Shown piece by piece: positions 34,638 to 42,968 of a stretch of DNA of 46,876 bases. The DNA is from Myxococcales bacterium. GTDB taxonomy: Bacteria > Myxococcota_A > UBA9042. The stretch lies in NCBI GenBank assembly GCA_023954815.1, contig JAGSHB010000024.1, positions 1 through 46,876 on the forward strand, written 5' to 3'. A program made the translations under genes and the position numbers. Each line of letters begins with the position of its first letter. Within the stretch, counting starts at the first letter, position 1. The notes below the pieces were generated by a model. The model searched no databases. It saw only the letters and a program-made list of their open reading frames with translations, and was not told the DNA's origin.

Positions 34638-37600
34638 CTACCGACGCGGCGGAATTTGCACATCCGCACACAGACGTCTGATCTGGGGGGCCTGTGCGAG
34701 CGTACCCTCAAATCCATTGCACCAGCGGTCGCGAAACCCATCATCGCCATGAAACCGGCGAGACAATAGACGTGCGAGAGGGGTGTCGATCCGTCCGATC
34801 GCCGCCGACATCGCTGCTGGATCCGGCGCCAACCAACGGAGCAGCACGCGGCGCATGATCGCGTCGGCGACGTTGTAACGACGACCCCAGTCGATCTTGA
34901 CCTGCCAGTGGCTCGCCTTGAGTGAAGGTGGCCGCTCTGCGCCAGCGAGCCGCACCGCCACCCCCCTGAGCACACGACTGTCCAGACTCGCGGCCCGTTC
35001 CAGCAAAATCGCCTTCGCGTCGTCCCGGCCGGTCGCAGCCAGCGCCCACAGGTTCGCGTACGCCTGGAAAAAAGCGGTCAGCCGATTACCGCGGCCGACA
35101 TTGGCCCAGCCAGCGAGGCTAGCCACGATGTCTGCGGCTGAATGATGCGAAGACATACGTCCGACCATGGCTCCGAGGGCCAACACGATGGGCGCCCGCA
35201 GCGCTGAGCGAGCGTGCGCGATCTTGTGCATCCGCTGCATCGCGCCGACCCCACCCACGCGACCTAAAGACAGCGCCGCCAGTGATGACCAAGCTGTATT
35301 CCGTTCTTGCAAGCGTTGAACCAAGAACGGTTCTGCTTCTGGGAGACTGGGCAGCTGGGCAAAGGCGAGCAATTGAGCAACGCGCACTTGCCAGTCGCCC
35401 TCGGCTTCCATTTCGACCAACAACTGGGTGGCCTCCAACGAGCCGGAGGCGGCCAGCGCCAAAATCGTCAGGCGCCGAATGGCAGCATTGCTGTCCTTGA
35501 GTAGGCGCCGGCCCAGCGCGGGCGGCAACCGACGGTGCGCGAGGGCCGCCTGACGCAGGGCGCGCACGCGGAGCGCGAGATCTCCGCTGGCCATGGCCTC
35601 TGACAACATCGCTGGCCCTGGGGCTTTTTCTCGGCTGCCGAGCAGGCGTTCAAGCGGCGCAGTCCGCAGCCAAACATCGTAGGCGAGTAGGCGAAACCGC
35701 TCGATCACTTGGCGCCGAGGGTGCTTGGGCGTGACGGCATCCAGCCAGCGCAGCAGCCCGGCGGCGGAACCGGCGCGCATGGCCAGCGTCAACAAGCGTT
35801 GGCCGGCGCGATTGAGCTCCTCCGCGTCGACGGTACGGACAACGATGGACCGGAGCGCAGCCATCTCTTCGGCGATCTCACCCGCCTGCCGAAACATCTG
35901 GGCCAATCGCGCGACGGCGCGTGTGTCGCGTGGATTATTGCGCGCAGCCCGTCGATAGAGCCCCGTTGCCCCGCGGACGTCGCCCGAACGCATATGCAAG
36001 TCACCGAGGTGAAGCAGCTGTGACGTCACGACACGGGTCTTCGCTTCGAGGATCGACTCGGCCTCTGCCACCAGCTTCAACTGTTGGGTGGCCAGCCCGC
36101 GTTCGACCAACGCGACCAGGAGGACCTGTGCCCTGTCGATGTCGACCTTCGCAAGCCGAACAATCCGCTGGAGCCCGGATTTCAGCCGTCCTTGCTGCAA
36201 TTCGGCTCGTGCGAGCGCCGCTGCCACCTCGGGATCGGCCCCCCATTTCTTGGCCATGGGGTGGCTCCCGGTGAGCCATGTCAACGGCAATCGCTCGCCG
36301 CCGAGTTCTGCCTCTCCGGCCACGAGATCGAGGTGTAACAGCGTGTCGCCGAGAGAGCCCTTTCCGCTGGCGAGCTTTTTCTTGAGCTTCTTCATACGCG
36401 GCAGCAGCCACCCGGTCTTGCGATAGAGAGAGATGAGGCTACGGCGCGCATCGCCAGCCAATTGCCGCTGACGCGCGTCCGGATTTGGAGGGAGGGTCAA
36501 CAGGGTCATCCAGCCCTGTTCGGCAGCTCGGTCGCGTCCTGTTTGGCCAAATAAGATCGCCAACAGCCGCGTCGTCTCCGGCTTGTTTGGAAACTTGGTC
36601 TTCATGCGCAGGAGGGTCTGCTGCGCCTCTCGTACGTGCCCGTGCGCCTGCAGAATACTCGCCATGCGCCGCATGCCCTCATACGGACCAGCCGGCAGGG
36701 ATTCGAGCCGCTTGAGCACCGCCACGGCAGCGGCGAGATAGGTCCGTCCACCAGCGAGCAACCACTCCCCGTATGCCTCCAAATAACTTGGGTTTTTGGG
36801 GTTGGCCTTGATGAGCAGCACAAACATTCGCCTCAGGCGCTTGCGATCTTCGCCGAGGCGCTGCTCGCGATCGATCAGACTCTCGATCAAAACATCCCGG
36901 CGCGGATAGGTCTTCACCAGGCGATCGATCAGCTTGCGCGCGCCGCGTTTGTCACGTGCGCCGATGTGCGCGTCGACGACCGTAAGCCACGGCATCGGAT
37001 CGCTCGGAGCCAAGCGCACGACGCGCGCCACCACCTTCGCTAGCTCATCCCGCGCACCCTGCCGAGCGAGCGCGTCGATCAGCGCTTTTTGCAGCGTGCG
37101 GTGACCCGGATAGCGTGCAAAGGCCTTGCGTAAAGTAGCGACGGCGGCGAGCTCCCCGTCGAGCTCAGCGACCAGCCGGGCGGCGAGCACGGCAGCGTCT
37201 GGGTCGCGCCAACGCAGCAAGGTCTCCCGGGCGTCGTCGACCTCGCCAGCGACACGCCCCCACGCAACCAGGCGCTCGAATAAGGAGTGTCGCGTACCGA
37301 TTCGCGCTCTCTTCAGCGCCCGATCGAGCACTTTGCGGGCCTCTTTGTGCTTGCCGGTCGCCATGAGCGCGTCGAACAGCCCCTCGTCCACCGTACGCTG
37401 CAACCACCTGGGCACCCTTCGCGATCTGCCCGCTCTGCGCCAAAGCTGGAGTTGAACCGGGTAGCCTTGACCCAAGATCTTCGCCGCGTCCACGAGATCG
37501 GCCGCCGGCACCCGCTTGGCAGCCGCGACGGCCCGAGCAAGGCGCAGGGCAAGGCCCATATCACGCCCCGCGACGGCCTCACGCATCAAGACGATCGCGG

Positions 37601-37868
37601 CGCGGGACGACCACCGCCGCCGTTGTAGCAGCGCATCGACACGTTCAGCGAGGGGCGCGGCTGGCTGGACAACTGGTTTGTGCCTGGCGCTTCGCGGCAC
37701 GCGCCGGCGTTTGCGCCCCCGCCGCCGAGCACGACGCTTTTTCTTGCGCTTGACGGCGGGCGTAGCAGCCGGCTTCTTGCGAGCCCCCCAACCGCCTTCC
37801 GCTTGCGAGACAGGCGCCTGGGCAAACGCAGTCACCAGTGCGATCGTCAGCAGCGTCCGCCACGGCAT
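34638..37868 (-). CDS. Secreted TPR/HEAT-repeat protein with a basic tract
   Basis: ATG 37868 gives a good signal peptide cleaved after SQA (residue 23); longer starts to 37973 place it internally. Directly after the signal comes a very basic tract (residues 30-64, mostly Lys/Arg from 40 to 56). The remainder of the 1076-aa protein is alpha-helical: TPR-like helix pairs with A-x-x-x-L-x-x-A spacing through about residue 770, then HEAT-like pairs in roughly the last 300 residues (for example LALAASGSLEATQLL, AALSLGRVGG, VRLAGAE). No catalytic motif is seen. A periplasmic scaffold for envelope complexes is a reasonable guess. No good ribosome-binding site is evident. Divergent from the fused radical SAM gene. 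Confidence 0.82.
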   Translation of the reverse strand: MPWRTLLTIALVTAFAQAPVSQAEGGWGARKKPAATPAVKRKKKRRARRRGRKRRRVPRSARHKPVVQPAAPLAERVDALLQRRRWSSRAAIVLMREAVAGRDMGLALRLARAVAAAKRVPAADLVDAAKILGQGYPVQLQLWRRAGRSRRVPRWLQRTVDEGLFDALMATGKHKEARKVLDRALKRARIGTRHSLFERLVAWGRVAGEVDDARETLLRWRDPDAAVLAARLVAELDGELAAVATLRKAFARYPGHRTLQKALIDALARQGARDELAKVVARVVRLAPSDPMPWLTVVDAHIGARDKRGARKLIDRLVKTYPRRDVLIESLIDREQRLGEDRKRLRRMFVLLIKANPKNPSYLEAYGEWLLAGGRTYLAAAVAVLKRLESLPAGPYEGMRRMASILQAHGHVREAQQTLLRMKTKFPNKPETTRLLAILFGQTGRDRAAEQGWMTLLTLPPNPDARQRQLAGDARRSLISLYRKTGWLLPRMKKLKKKLASGKGSLGDTLLHLDLVAGEAELGGERLPLTWLTGSHPMAKKWGADPEVAAALARAELQQGRLKSGLQRIVRLAKVDIDRAQVLLVALVERGLATQQLKLVAEAESILEAKTRVVTSQLLHLGDLHMRSGDVRGATGLYRRAARNNPRDTRAVARLAQMFRQAGEIAEEMAALRSIVVRTVDAEELNRAGQRLLTLAMRAGSAAGLLRWLDAVTPKHPRRQVIERFRLLAYDVWLRTAPLERLLGSREKAPGPAMLSEAMASGDLALRVRALRQAALAHRRLPPALGRRLLKDSNAAIRRLTILALAASGSLEATQLLVEMEAEGDWQVRVAQLLAFAQLPSLPEAEPFLVQRLQERNTAWSSLAALSLGRVGGVGAMQRMHKIAHARSALRAPIVLALGAMVGRMSSHHSAADIVASLAGWANVGRGNRLTAFFQAYANLWALAATGRDDAKAILLERAASLDSRVLRGVAVRLAGAERPPSLKASHWQVKIDWGRRYNVADAIMRRVLLRWLAPDPAAMSAAIGRIDTPLARLLSRRFHGDDGFRDRWCNGFEGTLAQAPQIRRLCADVQIPPRR

Positions 37869-38123
37869 AGGACGCCAGCACCTGAACACGCCTCCGGCAT
37901 CGCGGTGAGCCTGTTGGCGGACATGGGAGCGAAAAAGTTGCATGGCCTTCGTTCGGACAAGGTTGGGCGCCACCCTACGATGACGGTGAACGACAAGATG
38001 GGCAATGCGTCAGCCCACCCAAAGAGAGCTGGCGACATCGGCGACCCCTGGCAGGGCGCTTCGGCAGCCATTTCAACTGCACGGCGCGCGGCTACAACTT
38101 ACAACGCACGAGCAGGCCATTTG

Positions 38124-38141
38124 CTTTCACAGTTGTGAAAG
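38124..38141. promoter_or_regulatory. Operator-like palindrome
   Basis: CTTTCACA GT TGTGAAAG is an 8-2-8 inverted repeat, about 140 bp before the fused radical SAM gene. The size and symmetry fit a binding site for a dimeric repressor or activator. No regulator gene is nearby. Confidence 0.5.
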
Positions 38142-38242
38142 ATTGGGCCGTCGCGGAGCGCAAATGCTCCAAAAAGCGCCATTTTCCGCCCTTGTTGTGC
38201 GCCATCGCCTTGCTGCAAATGAAGGCCACCGCCATACTCCGC

Positions 38243-38264
38243 GAGCGACTGTTCGCTCTTTTTT
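38243..38264 (+). terminator. Attenuator-like hairpin in the leader of the fused radical SAM gene
   Basis: GAGCGA (38243-38248) pairs with TCGCTC (38253-38258) around CTGT and is followed at once by six T (38259-38264), a compact intrinsic terminator only 16 bp before the start codon. An upstream segment TCGCGGAG (38151-38158) is the exact complement of CTCCGCGA (38237-38244), and that pairing would take two bases of the terminator stem. This is what an attenuation leader would look like. A terminator for some upstream transcript is the alternative. Confidence 0.55.
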
Positions 38265-38280
38265 GCCCCGGAGTCTCCAC

Positions 38281-40599
38281 TTGGCGCGTGTCCTGCTCAT
38301 TCAGCCTCCACTGCTGCTACACGGGGAGTTTATCGATTACCCGTACTTCGCGTCAGCAGGTCTATGGCAGGCCGCTGCAATGGTTCGTGATGCTGGCCAC
38401 GACGTGACCCTGCTCGACGCGTTCGCGCTGCCGACTTCGTCTCTCATGAAGGAAAGCAACTCCATGATCCGCCTCGGCGTGCCATGGGCGACGTTTACGG
38501 AACGGCTCCCGGCGGAGGCCCCGGATATCCTGGTGATCGCCAACTCACCATGGCAACGCGCGCGGCAGGCGACGGTCGAACTCGCTCGGTTCGTCAAGGG
38601 TATCGACACCGCTTGGCCAGAGGTCACGACGGTCCTCGCCGACTGCGATATCGGCGGCATGCACTACATCGAGTGGGGGACAGAAGAGCTGGACAGGCTC
38701 GGCATCGCATGGGGCCAAAAATATGAGCCGGACACCGCCCTACCGGAGCTACTCGACACCCTCGCTGCCGGGCGCGACCCCGAGACCCGTCTAACCCTCG
38801 GTATCCCGGGCGATGGCGCCCTCGATGACCTGCCCCTTCCTGCCTACGATCTGGTCGACATGGCCGCGTTTCAGGGGTTTTGTGGCCGCGTGGCCCGGGC
38901 CCAGCACAAGCGAGAGATCTTCGATTGTTCGCCGCCGCTCCTGGCGCTGAAGACCTCCAGGGGCTGCGTCTACCGCTGCAATTTCTGCACGAGCAACCCT
39001 TGGCAACGCCAGGGACACGACGGGCGCAGCTATCGGACGTATGGCCCCGAAGCGCTGACAGCGCATTTGACGCTGCTCAAGACGCAGTACGGCATCCATC
39101 GCGTGGTCGTGCTCGACGAGCTGGTCAACGTCAACGAACGCCACCTCGACCACTTGCTCGACGCTCTGGAATCACTGGAGATGCGGGTCGATTTTCCCAA
39201 TGGGATGCGCGCCGATCGGCTCACTGAACATCAGGTGCAGCGCCTAGCTCAGGTGACGAACAAACTGTCGGTGAGCGCAGAGAGTGCGAGCGACAGGGTG
39301 GCCAATGAGTTGATCGGCAAACGCTTTGATCTAACAGCAACGCGGCAGGTCGCCCAGTGGGCCAAGGCCGCGGGCCTGCCCATGGTCGTGCATTGGATGA
39401 TCGGTCAACCCGAGGAGACCCGATCGGAGATTCTAACGACGCTGGAGACCGCCTGGGAGCTCTTCGAAGAGACGGACGCCCGGCCGCTGCTGCAATTTGC
39501 CACGCCGATCTTGGGCACTGCGCTGCATCAGGCCGTGACAGAACAACAGCTGTGGACCCGGCGGGAAGATCGCGACATCGGGCCGCTGTTTCAGGGTGCG
39601 CCGAGCTACGAAGACAGGCGAGGCGGCACCGCTGGCACAGAGCAAGGCTGGACGGCCCGCGAACTGCACGTGGCCAAACTGGCGTTTGAGACCAAGCTCG
39701 CCGCCCACAAGCCGCGCAAGATCATCATGAACACCACGTATATCTGCAATAATCAGTGCGTGTTCTGTGCCACGGGTAACCGGCTTCCCAGCCACGGTGA
39801 TGTGCAAGAGCAACTGCGGTTTATGCAGATGCGCCGCGATCAAGGCTACGATCTCATCGACTTTGACGGCGGCGAACCGACGACCAATCCGATGCTGTTT
39901 CACCTGCTACGGTCGGCCAAGGCCATGGGCTACAGCCAGATCAACCTGACGAGCAACGGGCGTATGCTGATGCTGCCCAAGAACGCGGAGAAGATCGTCA
40001 GGTCGGGCATCACCAACCTGCTGATTTCATTACATGGCCCCAACGAGCAGGTGCACGAGGAGCAAGTCCAGTCAGCCGGCGCCTTTCGACAGACGGTGCG
40101 CGGTATTGCCAACGCGGTGAAGCTCTGCAAGCGCTATGGCGTCGGATTTGGCGTCAATGTCACGCTGACCAAGACGAACTTCCCGGTTCTGATGGAGTAT
40201 GGCGCCCTGCTCACGCGGCTCGGTGTGTCCCTGTGCAACATCCAGTTCGTGACGCCCTTCGGAAAAGCATCCGCCGCGACCCAGCCCGACCCCGCTGAGA
40301 CAGCCCTAGCAGTGCAGCGTCTCATCGACACCTTTGGCGATCGGATCACGTTTCAGGTCATCAACCTACCGCTCTGCTACATGGCTGGATACGAGGAGTA
40401 CTGCCTCGGCGACATCTTCAAGCTCGAGCGCCGGATGGTCTTCGTCTCCATGGAAGACGTAAACCTATTTGATTATCTGCAGTCGAGGAGACGCCACGAA
40501 GCCGCCTGCAAGACGTGCCTCGTTTCGACCGCCTGCGAAGGGTTCTACTACTTCCCCGATTCCTGGAACGACGAAGCCGCAGCCCGCTGGGGGGACTGA
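38281..40599 (+). CDS. Fusion of a cobalamin-binding domain with two radical SAM modules
   Basis: The 772-aa product starts at TTG 38281 with GGAG seven bases upstream, and RVLLIQPP at residue 3 opens a B12-binding-type domain (about 1-150; no DxHxxG motif, as in this radical SAM class). Module one has C229xxxC233xxC236 in TSRGCVYRCNFC, then typical class-B segments (DELVNVN, LSVSAESAS, MIGQPEET). Module two has C489xxxC493xxC496, DFDGGEP (GGEP at 530-533), SLHGP, and a tail with C699 (LPLC), C708 and C743xxCx5C752, like the proteins at 10174-14279. Both SAM clusters appear intact. The first module may methylate or otherwise act with cobalamin and the second make a separate modification on the same substrate. 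I know of no characterised enzyme of this layout. Confidence 0.88.
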   Translation: MARVLLIQPPLLLHGEFIDYPYFASAGLWQAAAMVRDAGHDVTLLDAFALPTSSLMKESNSMIRLGVPWATFTERLPAEAPDILVIANSPWQRARQATVELARFVKGIDTAWPEVTTVLADCDIGGMHYIEWGTEELDRLGIAWGQKYEPDTALPELLDTLAAGRDPETRLTLGIPGDGALDDLPLPAYDLVDMAAFQGFCGRVARAQHKREIFDCSPPLLALKTSRGCVYRCNFCTSNPWQRQGHDGRSYRTYGPEALTAHLTLLKTQYGIHRVVVLDELVNVNERHLDHLLDALESLEMRVDFPNGMRADRLTEHQVQRLAQVTNKLSVSAESASDRVANELIGKRFDLTATRQVAQWAKAAGLPMVVHWMIGQPEETRSEILTTLETAWELFEETDARPLLQFATPILGTALHQAVTEQQLWTRREDRDIGPLFQGAPSYEDRRGGTAGTEQGWTARELHVAKLAFETKLAAHKPRKIIMNTTYICNNQCVFCATGNRLPSHGDVQEQLRFMQMRRDQGYDLIDFDGGEPTTNPMLFHLLRSAKAMGYSQINLTSNGRMLMLPKNAEKIVRSGITNLLISLHGPNEQVHEEQVQSAGAFRQTVRGIANAVKLCKRYGVGFGVNVTLTKTNFPVLMEYGALLTRLGVSLCNIQFVTPFGKASAATQPDPAETALAVQRLIDTFGDRITFQVINLPLCYMAGYEEYCLGDIFKLERRMVFVSMEDVNLFDYLQSRRRHEAACKTCLVSTACEGFYYFPDSWNDEAAARWGD

Positions 40600-40626
40600 T
40601 TCTCCGCGGATAAAGCGCTATGTTGA

Positions 40627-41499
40627 CTACTTTTTCGGCGCTGGTTTCGCCGCTGCTGCCGGAGCCTTCTTGGCCGCCGCGTTGTCGGCGCCAGTGCCTG
40701 GTGCTTTGGCCTGTCCGGCACTTGGCGGCGCGATGGGCGCGGCATCGGAGCCGCCGTTGCCAGCAGGCGCTGGCTGAAGGGCACCCGGCTTGAACGCGGT
40801 GGTGCCGCCGCCATAGCGACCGAGACCGGCGACTGCAATCGTGCGGCCAGTATCGTCCCGCAACACGGACAGGGTAAATTCGCTCGACTTCAATCGATAG
40901 CGGATGAAGCGCTTTCCGTTGGCGTCGGTGAGGTGCGTCGCTGTGATAGCTAGCGCACCGGTCTCACCCGTCTGAGCGTTGACGTACGCCACGCCTTCTT
41001 TGCCCGCCATGCGATCCACTGCCAGCGAGATCAGGATCGGGCTGCGCGGATCCAAGACCACGAGCGGTGCCTTGACCTTCAGTTCGGTGAGCTGCTTTTT
41101 CTGACCACGCTCAGCTGGGAACACCACCAGCTTCCAAGCGCCTTTGAAGGAAAAGACGCGGCGGCGCAGGGTCGCGCCTTTCACGTCGATCCACCTGTCA
41201 TAGGTGACGAGGTTCCCCTTGGCGTCGAGCACGGTGTGCGTCCGGAAGGTGAACCGGCGGCCGCTGTCATTGAGCCGAGATTTGGTCGAGAAATACTGAT
41301 TGGCCTCGCCGCTTTTGACGCGCAAACGCGCGGTACCAATGATCTTCTTGCCCTTGCGAACCTTCAGAGTTAGCGCAGGCTTTTCCTTCTTCTTCCGAGA
41401 CTTCGCACTGACACCGGGCGCGAGCACCAACAGTGGCACCGTGATCACGGCGAGAAGGAGCCACTGGCTCATGGCGAACTGCGCGGTGCGAAAGTTCAT
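40627..41499 (-). CDS. Secreted protein of unknown function with Ala/Pro/Lys tail
   Basis: ATG 41499 has AGGAG five bases upstream; the signal peptide runs to about residue 32 (GVSA, then KSRKKKEKP). The mature region is beta-rich: LTLKVRKGKKIIGTA, TFRTHTVLDAKGNLVTYDRW and GAWKLVVFPAE read as strands of a barrel or lipocalin-like fold, similar in style to families that sense or carry envelope components. After about residue 235 there is a low-complexity Pro/Ala/Gly/Lys tail. I do not recognise the family. It ends 27 bp from the convergent fused radical SAM gene. Confidence 0.75.
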   Translation of the reverse strand: MNFRTAQFAMSQWLLLAVITVPLLVLAPGVSAKSRKKKEKPALTLKVRKGKKIIGTARLRVKSGEANQYFSTKSRLNDSGRRFTFRTHTVLDAKGNLVTYDRWIDVKGATLRRRVFSFKGAWKLVVFPAERGQKKQLTELKVKAPLVVLDPRSPILISLAVDRMAGKEGVAYVNAQTGETGALAITATHLTDANGKRFIRYRLKSSEFTLSVLRDDTGRTIAVAGLGRYGGGTTAFKPGALQPAPAGNGGSDAAPIAPPSAGQAKAPGTGADNAAAKKAPAAAAKPAPKK

Positions 41500-41643
41500 G
41501 GATTCTCCTGAACGGGCCCTTGGGTCCATCGTGGTCGTTTCTGCCGCCGCGACCGGCGGCGGGGCGCCCCTCGTTGCATGCCGCCCAAGTGGGCAGCGGC
41601 ACGGGTCATGGTCGACAACGGCCCCCTGACGTCAAGTATTCGA

Positions 41644-42054
41644 CTACTGAACGAGACGGCCGCCCGCTACCAGCTCCGAGACATCGATCGTGACGACGTA
41701 GCTTCCCGCGCGGGTACGCAGCACTTCGGCGTCGACTTGCCCTTGGACCCGCAGTTCCACTGGCCACTGGCGGGCACTTGTAGCTGCCAACTTTCCCGCC
41801 AGTCCGGCCCACTTTTCATCACGCAACCCGGGCCAGGCGGCTCGCAACCAGCGCTTTCCGACCCGGACCTCAAATAACGGACATGCACAGGGTGCCGGGT
41901 TGTAGCGCAACCGGAGCGGCGCAGTTTTGTCGAGTGTGGCAATTGCGGTGGTGATCCGTGCGCGAGCTGCATGGGTCGGGACACGGTTGGCAGGCTGCCC
42001 GCCACACCCGACGAACAGAAGGATGAGGGCCACAAACGAGCGCCGAGCGACCAT
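41644..42054 (-). CDS. Small lipoprotein of unknown function
   Basis: The 136-aa product has a short signal ending in LFVGC (Cys17). The mature part contains a CAC motif (PAPCACPLFEVRVGKRW) and beta-strand-like stretches (VELRVQGQVDAEVL, GSYVVTIDVSEL). ATG 42054 overlaps the stop of the upstream gene in TGATG, a sign of coupled translation; a GTG one codon earlier is also possible. I do not recognise the family. Its operon partner is another lipoprotein. Confidence 0.7.
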   Translation of the reverse strand: MVARRSFVALILLFVGCGGQPANRVPTHAARARITTAIATLDKTAPLRLRYNPAPCACPLFEVRVGKRWLRAAWPGLRDEKWAGLAGKLAATSARQWPVELRVQGQVDAEVLRTRAGSYVVTIDVSELVAGGRLVQ

Positions 42055-42668
42055 CACGGCTTGGCGGTTGGCGTCGCAGCTTCAGAGGGTGAAGACGCCG
42101 TGCCAGCTACGGAGGCAGTTCCAGCGACCTGCTTTCCTCCTCGCAGTTGTCGATTCCAGTTCTTGTAGTACGCCGCTAAGTCGCTCTGGTAGGCCGCCAC
42201 ACGTTGCTGTAGGCGGGTACGAATTGCGCCGAATCGTTGCAGGTCTTGGGCGGTACGCAGCTGATCGACGAAGGCAGCGATGTCTTTGCGCGCGTCACGA
42301 TAGGCTTTCGTCAGCCCACCATGAATGCGCTTTAGCTGCGGGGTGCCGGCGGGCATCCCTTTGAGTCGTGTGATGAACCGATCCATCGCTGGTAGGACAT
42401 CGCGGCGCATCGCTTCCCGATAATCGGGCAAATTTGTAGCGCGATTGGCGCGAGCGAACTGCTTGATCACCTCACCATGAAGGTTGTTGGCTTCTTGCGA
42501 TGCCGCCGAATATGCCGCGATAGCGGTCTGTGCGTGGCGTGCAGCCTCGGCGCGTTCTCGGTCCGCCTTGGCCTCCCCACAACCAGCGAGCACCGCTAGC
42601 GCTACCAGCGTGCAGGGCAGCACAAACCAGCGAAGCGGCGAGAGGGGGCGACGACGTTTGGGGAGCAA
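42054..42668 (-). CDS. Helical lipoprotein of unknown function
   Basis: The lipoprotein signal ends in AVLAGC, an ideal lipobox. The mature region is almost entirely helical (AEAARHAQTAIAAYSAAS, MDRFITRLKGMP, FGAIRTRLQQRVAAYQSDL) and ends in a Thr/Ala/Ser-rich tail. The start is uncertain: I give TTG 42668, while a CTG at 42677 has a better-placed GGAGG (42683-42687, five-base gap). The frame is open up to 43358, but that upstream part is antisense to the CAP-domain gene and has no coding character. Coiled-coil spacing suggests oligomerisation. No family is recognised. Confidence 0.68.
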   Translation of the reverse strand: MLPKRRRPLSPLRWFVLPCTLVALAVLAGCGEAKADRERAEAARHAQTAIAAYSAASQEANNLHGEVIKQFARANRATNLPDYREAMRRDVLPAMDRFITRLKGMPAGTPQLKRIHGGLTKAYRDARKDIAAFVDQLRTAQDLQRFGAIRTRLQQRVAAYQSDLAAYYKNWNRQLRGGKQVAGTASVAGTASSPSEAATPTAKP

Positions 42669-42968
42669 CCGGTGCAGGACGTCCTCCGTTAGGCGGGGCC
42701 ATACTTGCGCAGCCCATGCTCCCCGGCAAGCCCCGTCGAACAATGTCGGTTCATGGTCACGTAGATGAACGGCACTGAAGCCGGGCGGGCGACCGTAAAC
42801 AAAATGCCGTTTTGAAAACTCAACGCGCACCCCATAATCTGCGCGGCGGCGCCCACGCCAAGGGCGCCCGACAGCAACAGGGTGATGGCCTCGCCCCTCG
42901 CCGACGACGACTGGAACGCGGCCTTCCCGCGGTACGTTGGCATTCTGGCCGATCTGGAGAGGTTCGAT
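42669..42968. other. Divergent intergenic region, no gene seen
   Basis: About 300 bp between the helical lipoprotein (leftward) and the CAP-domain lipoprotein (rightward). It must contain promoters for both. A GGAGAGG site (42956-42962) precedes the rightward start. No striking repeats. Confidence 0.5.

Larger units (their letters stand above)
37869..38280. other. 412-bp divergent regulatory region
   Basis: The region separates the leftward TPR/HEAT gene from the rightward fused radical SAM gene. It holds a near-perfect palindrome (38124-38141) and a terminator-like hairpin just before the downstream start codon, listed separately. The radical SAM frame stays open back to 38005, but the cobalamin-binding domain begins only at 38281. 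Confidence 0.6.
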
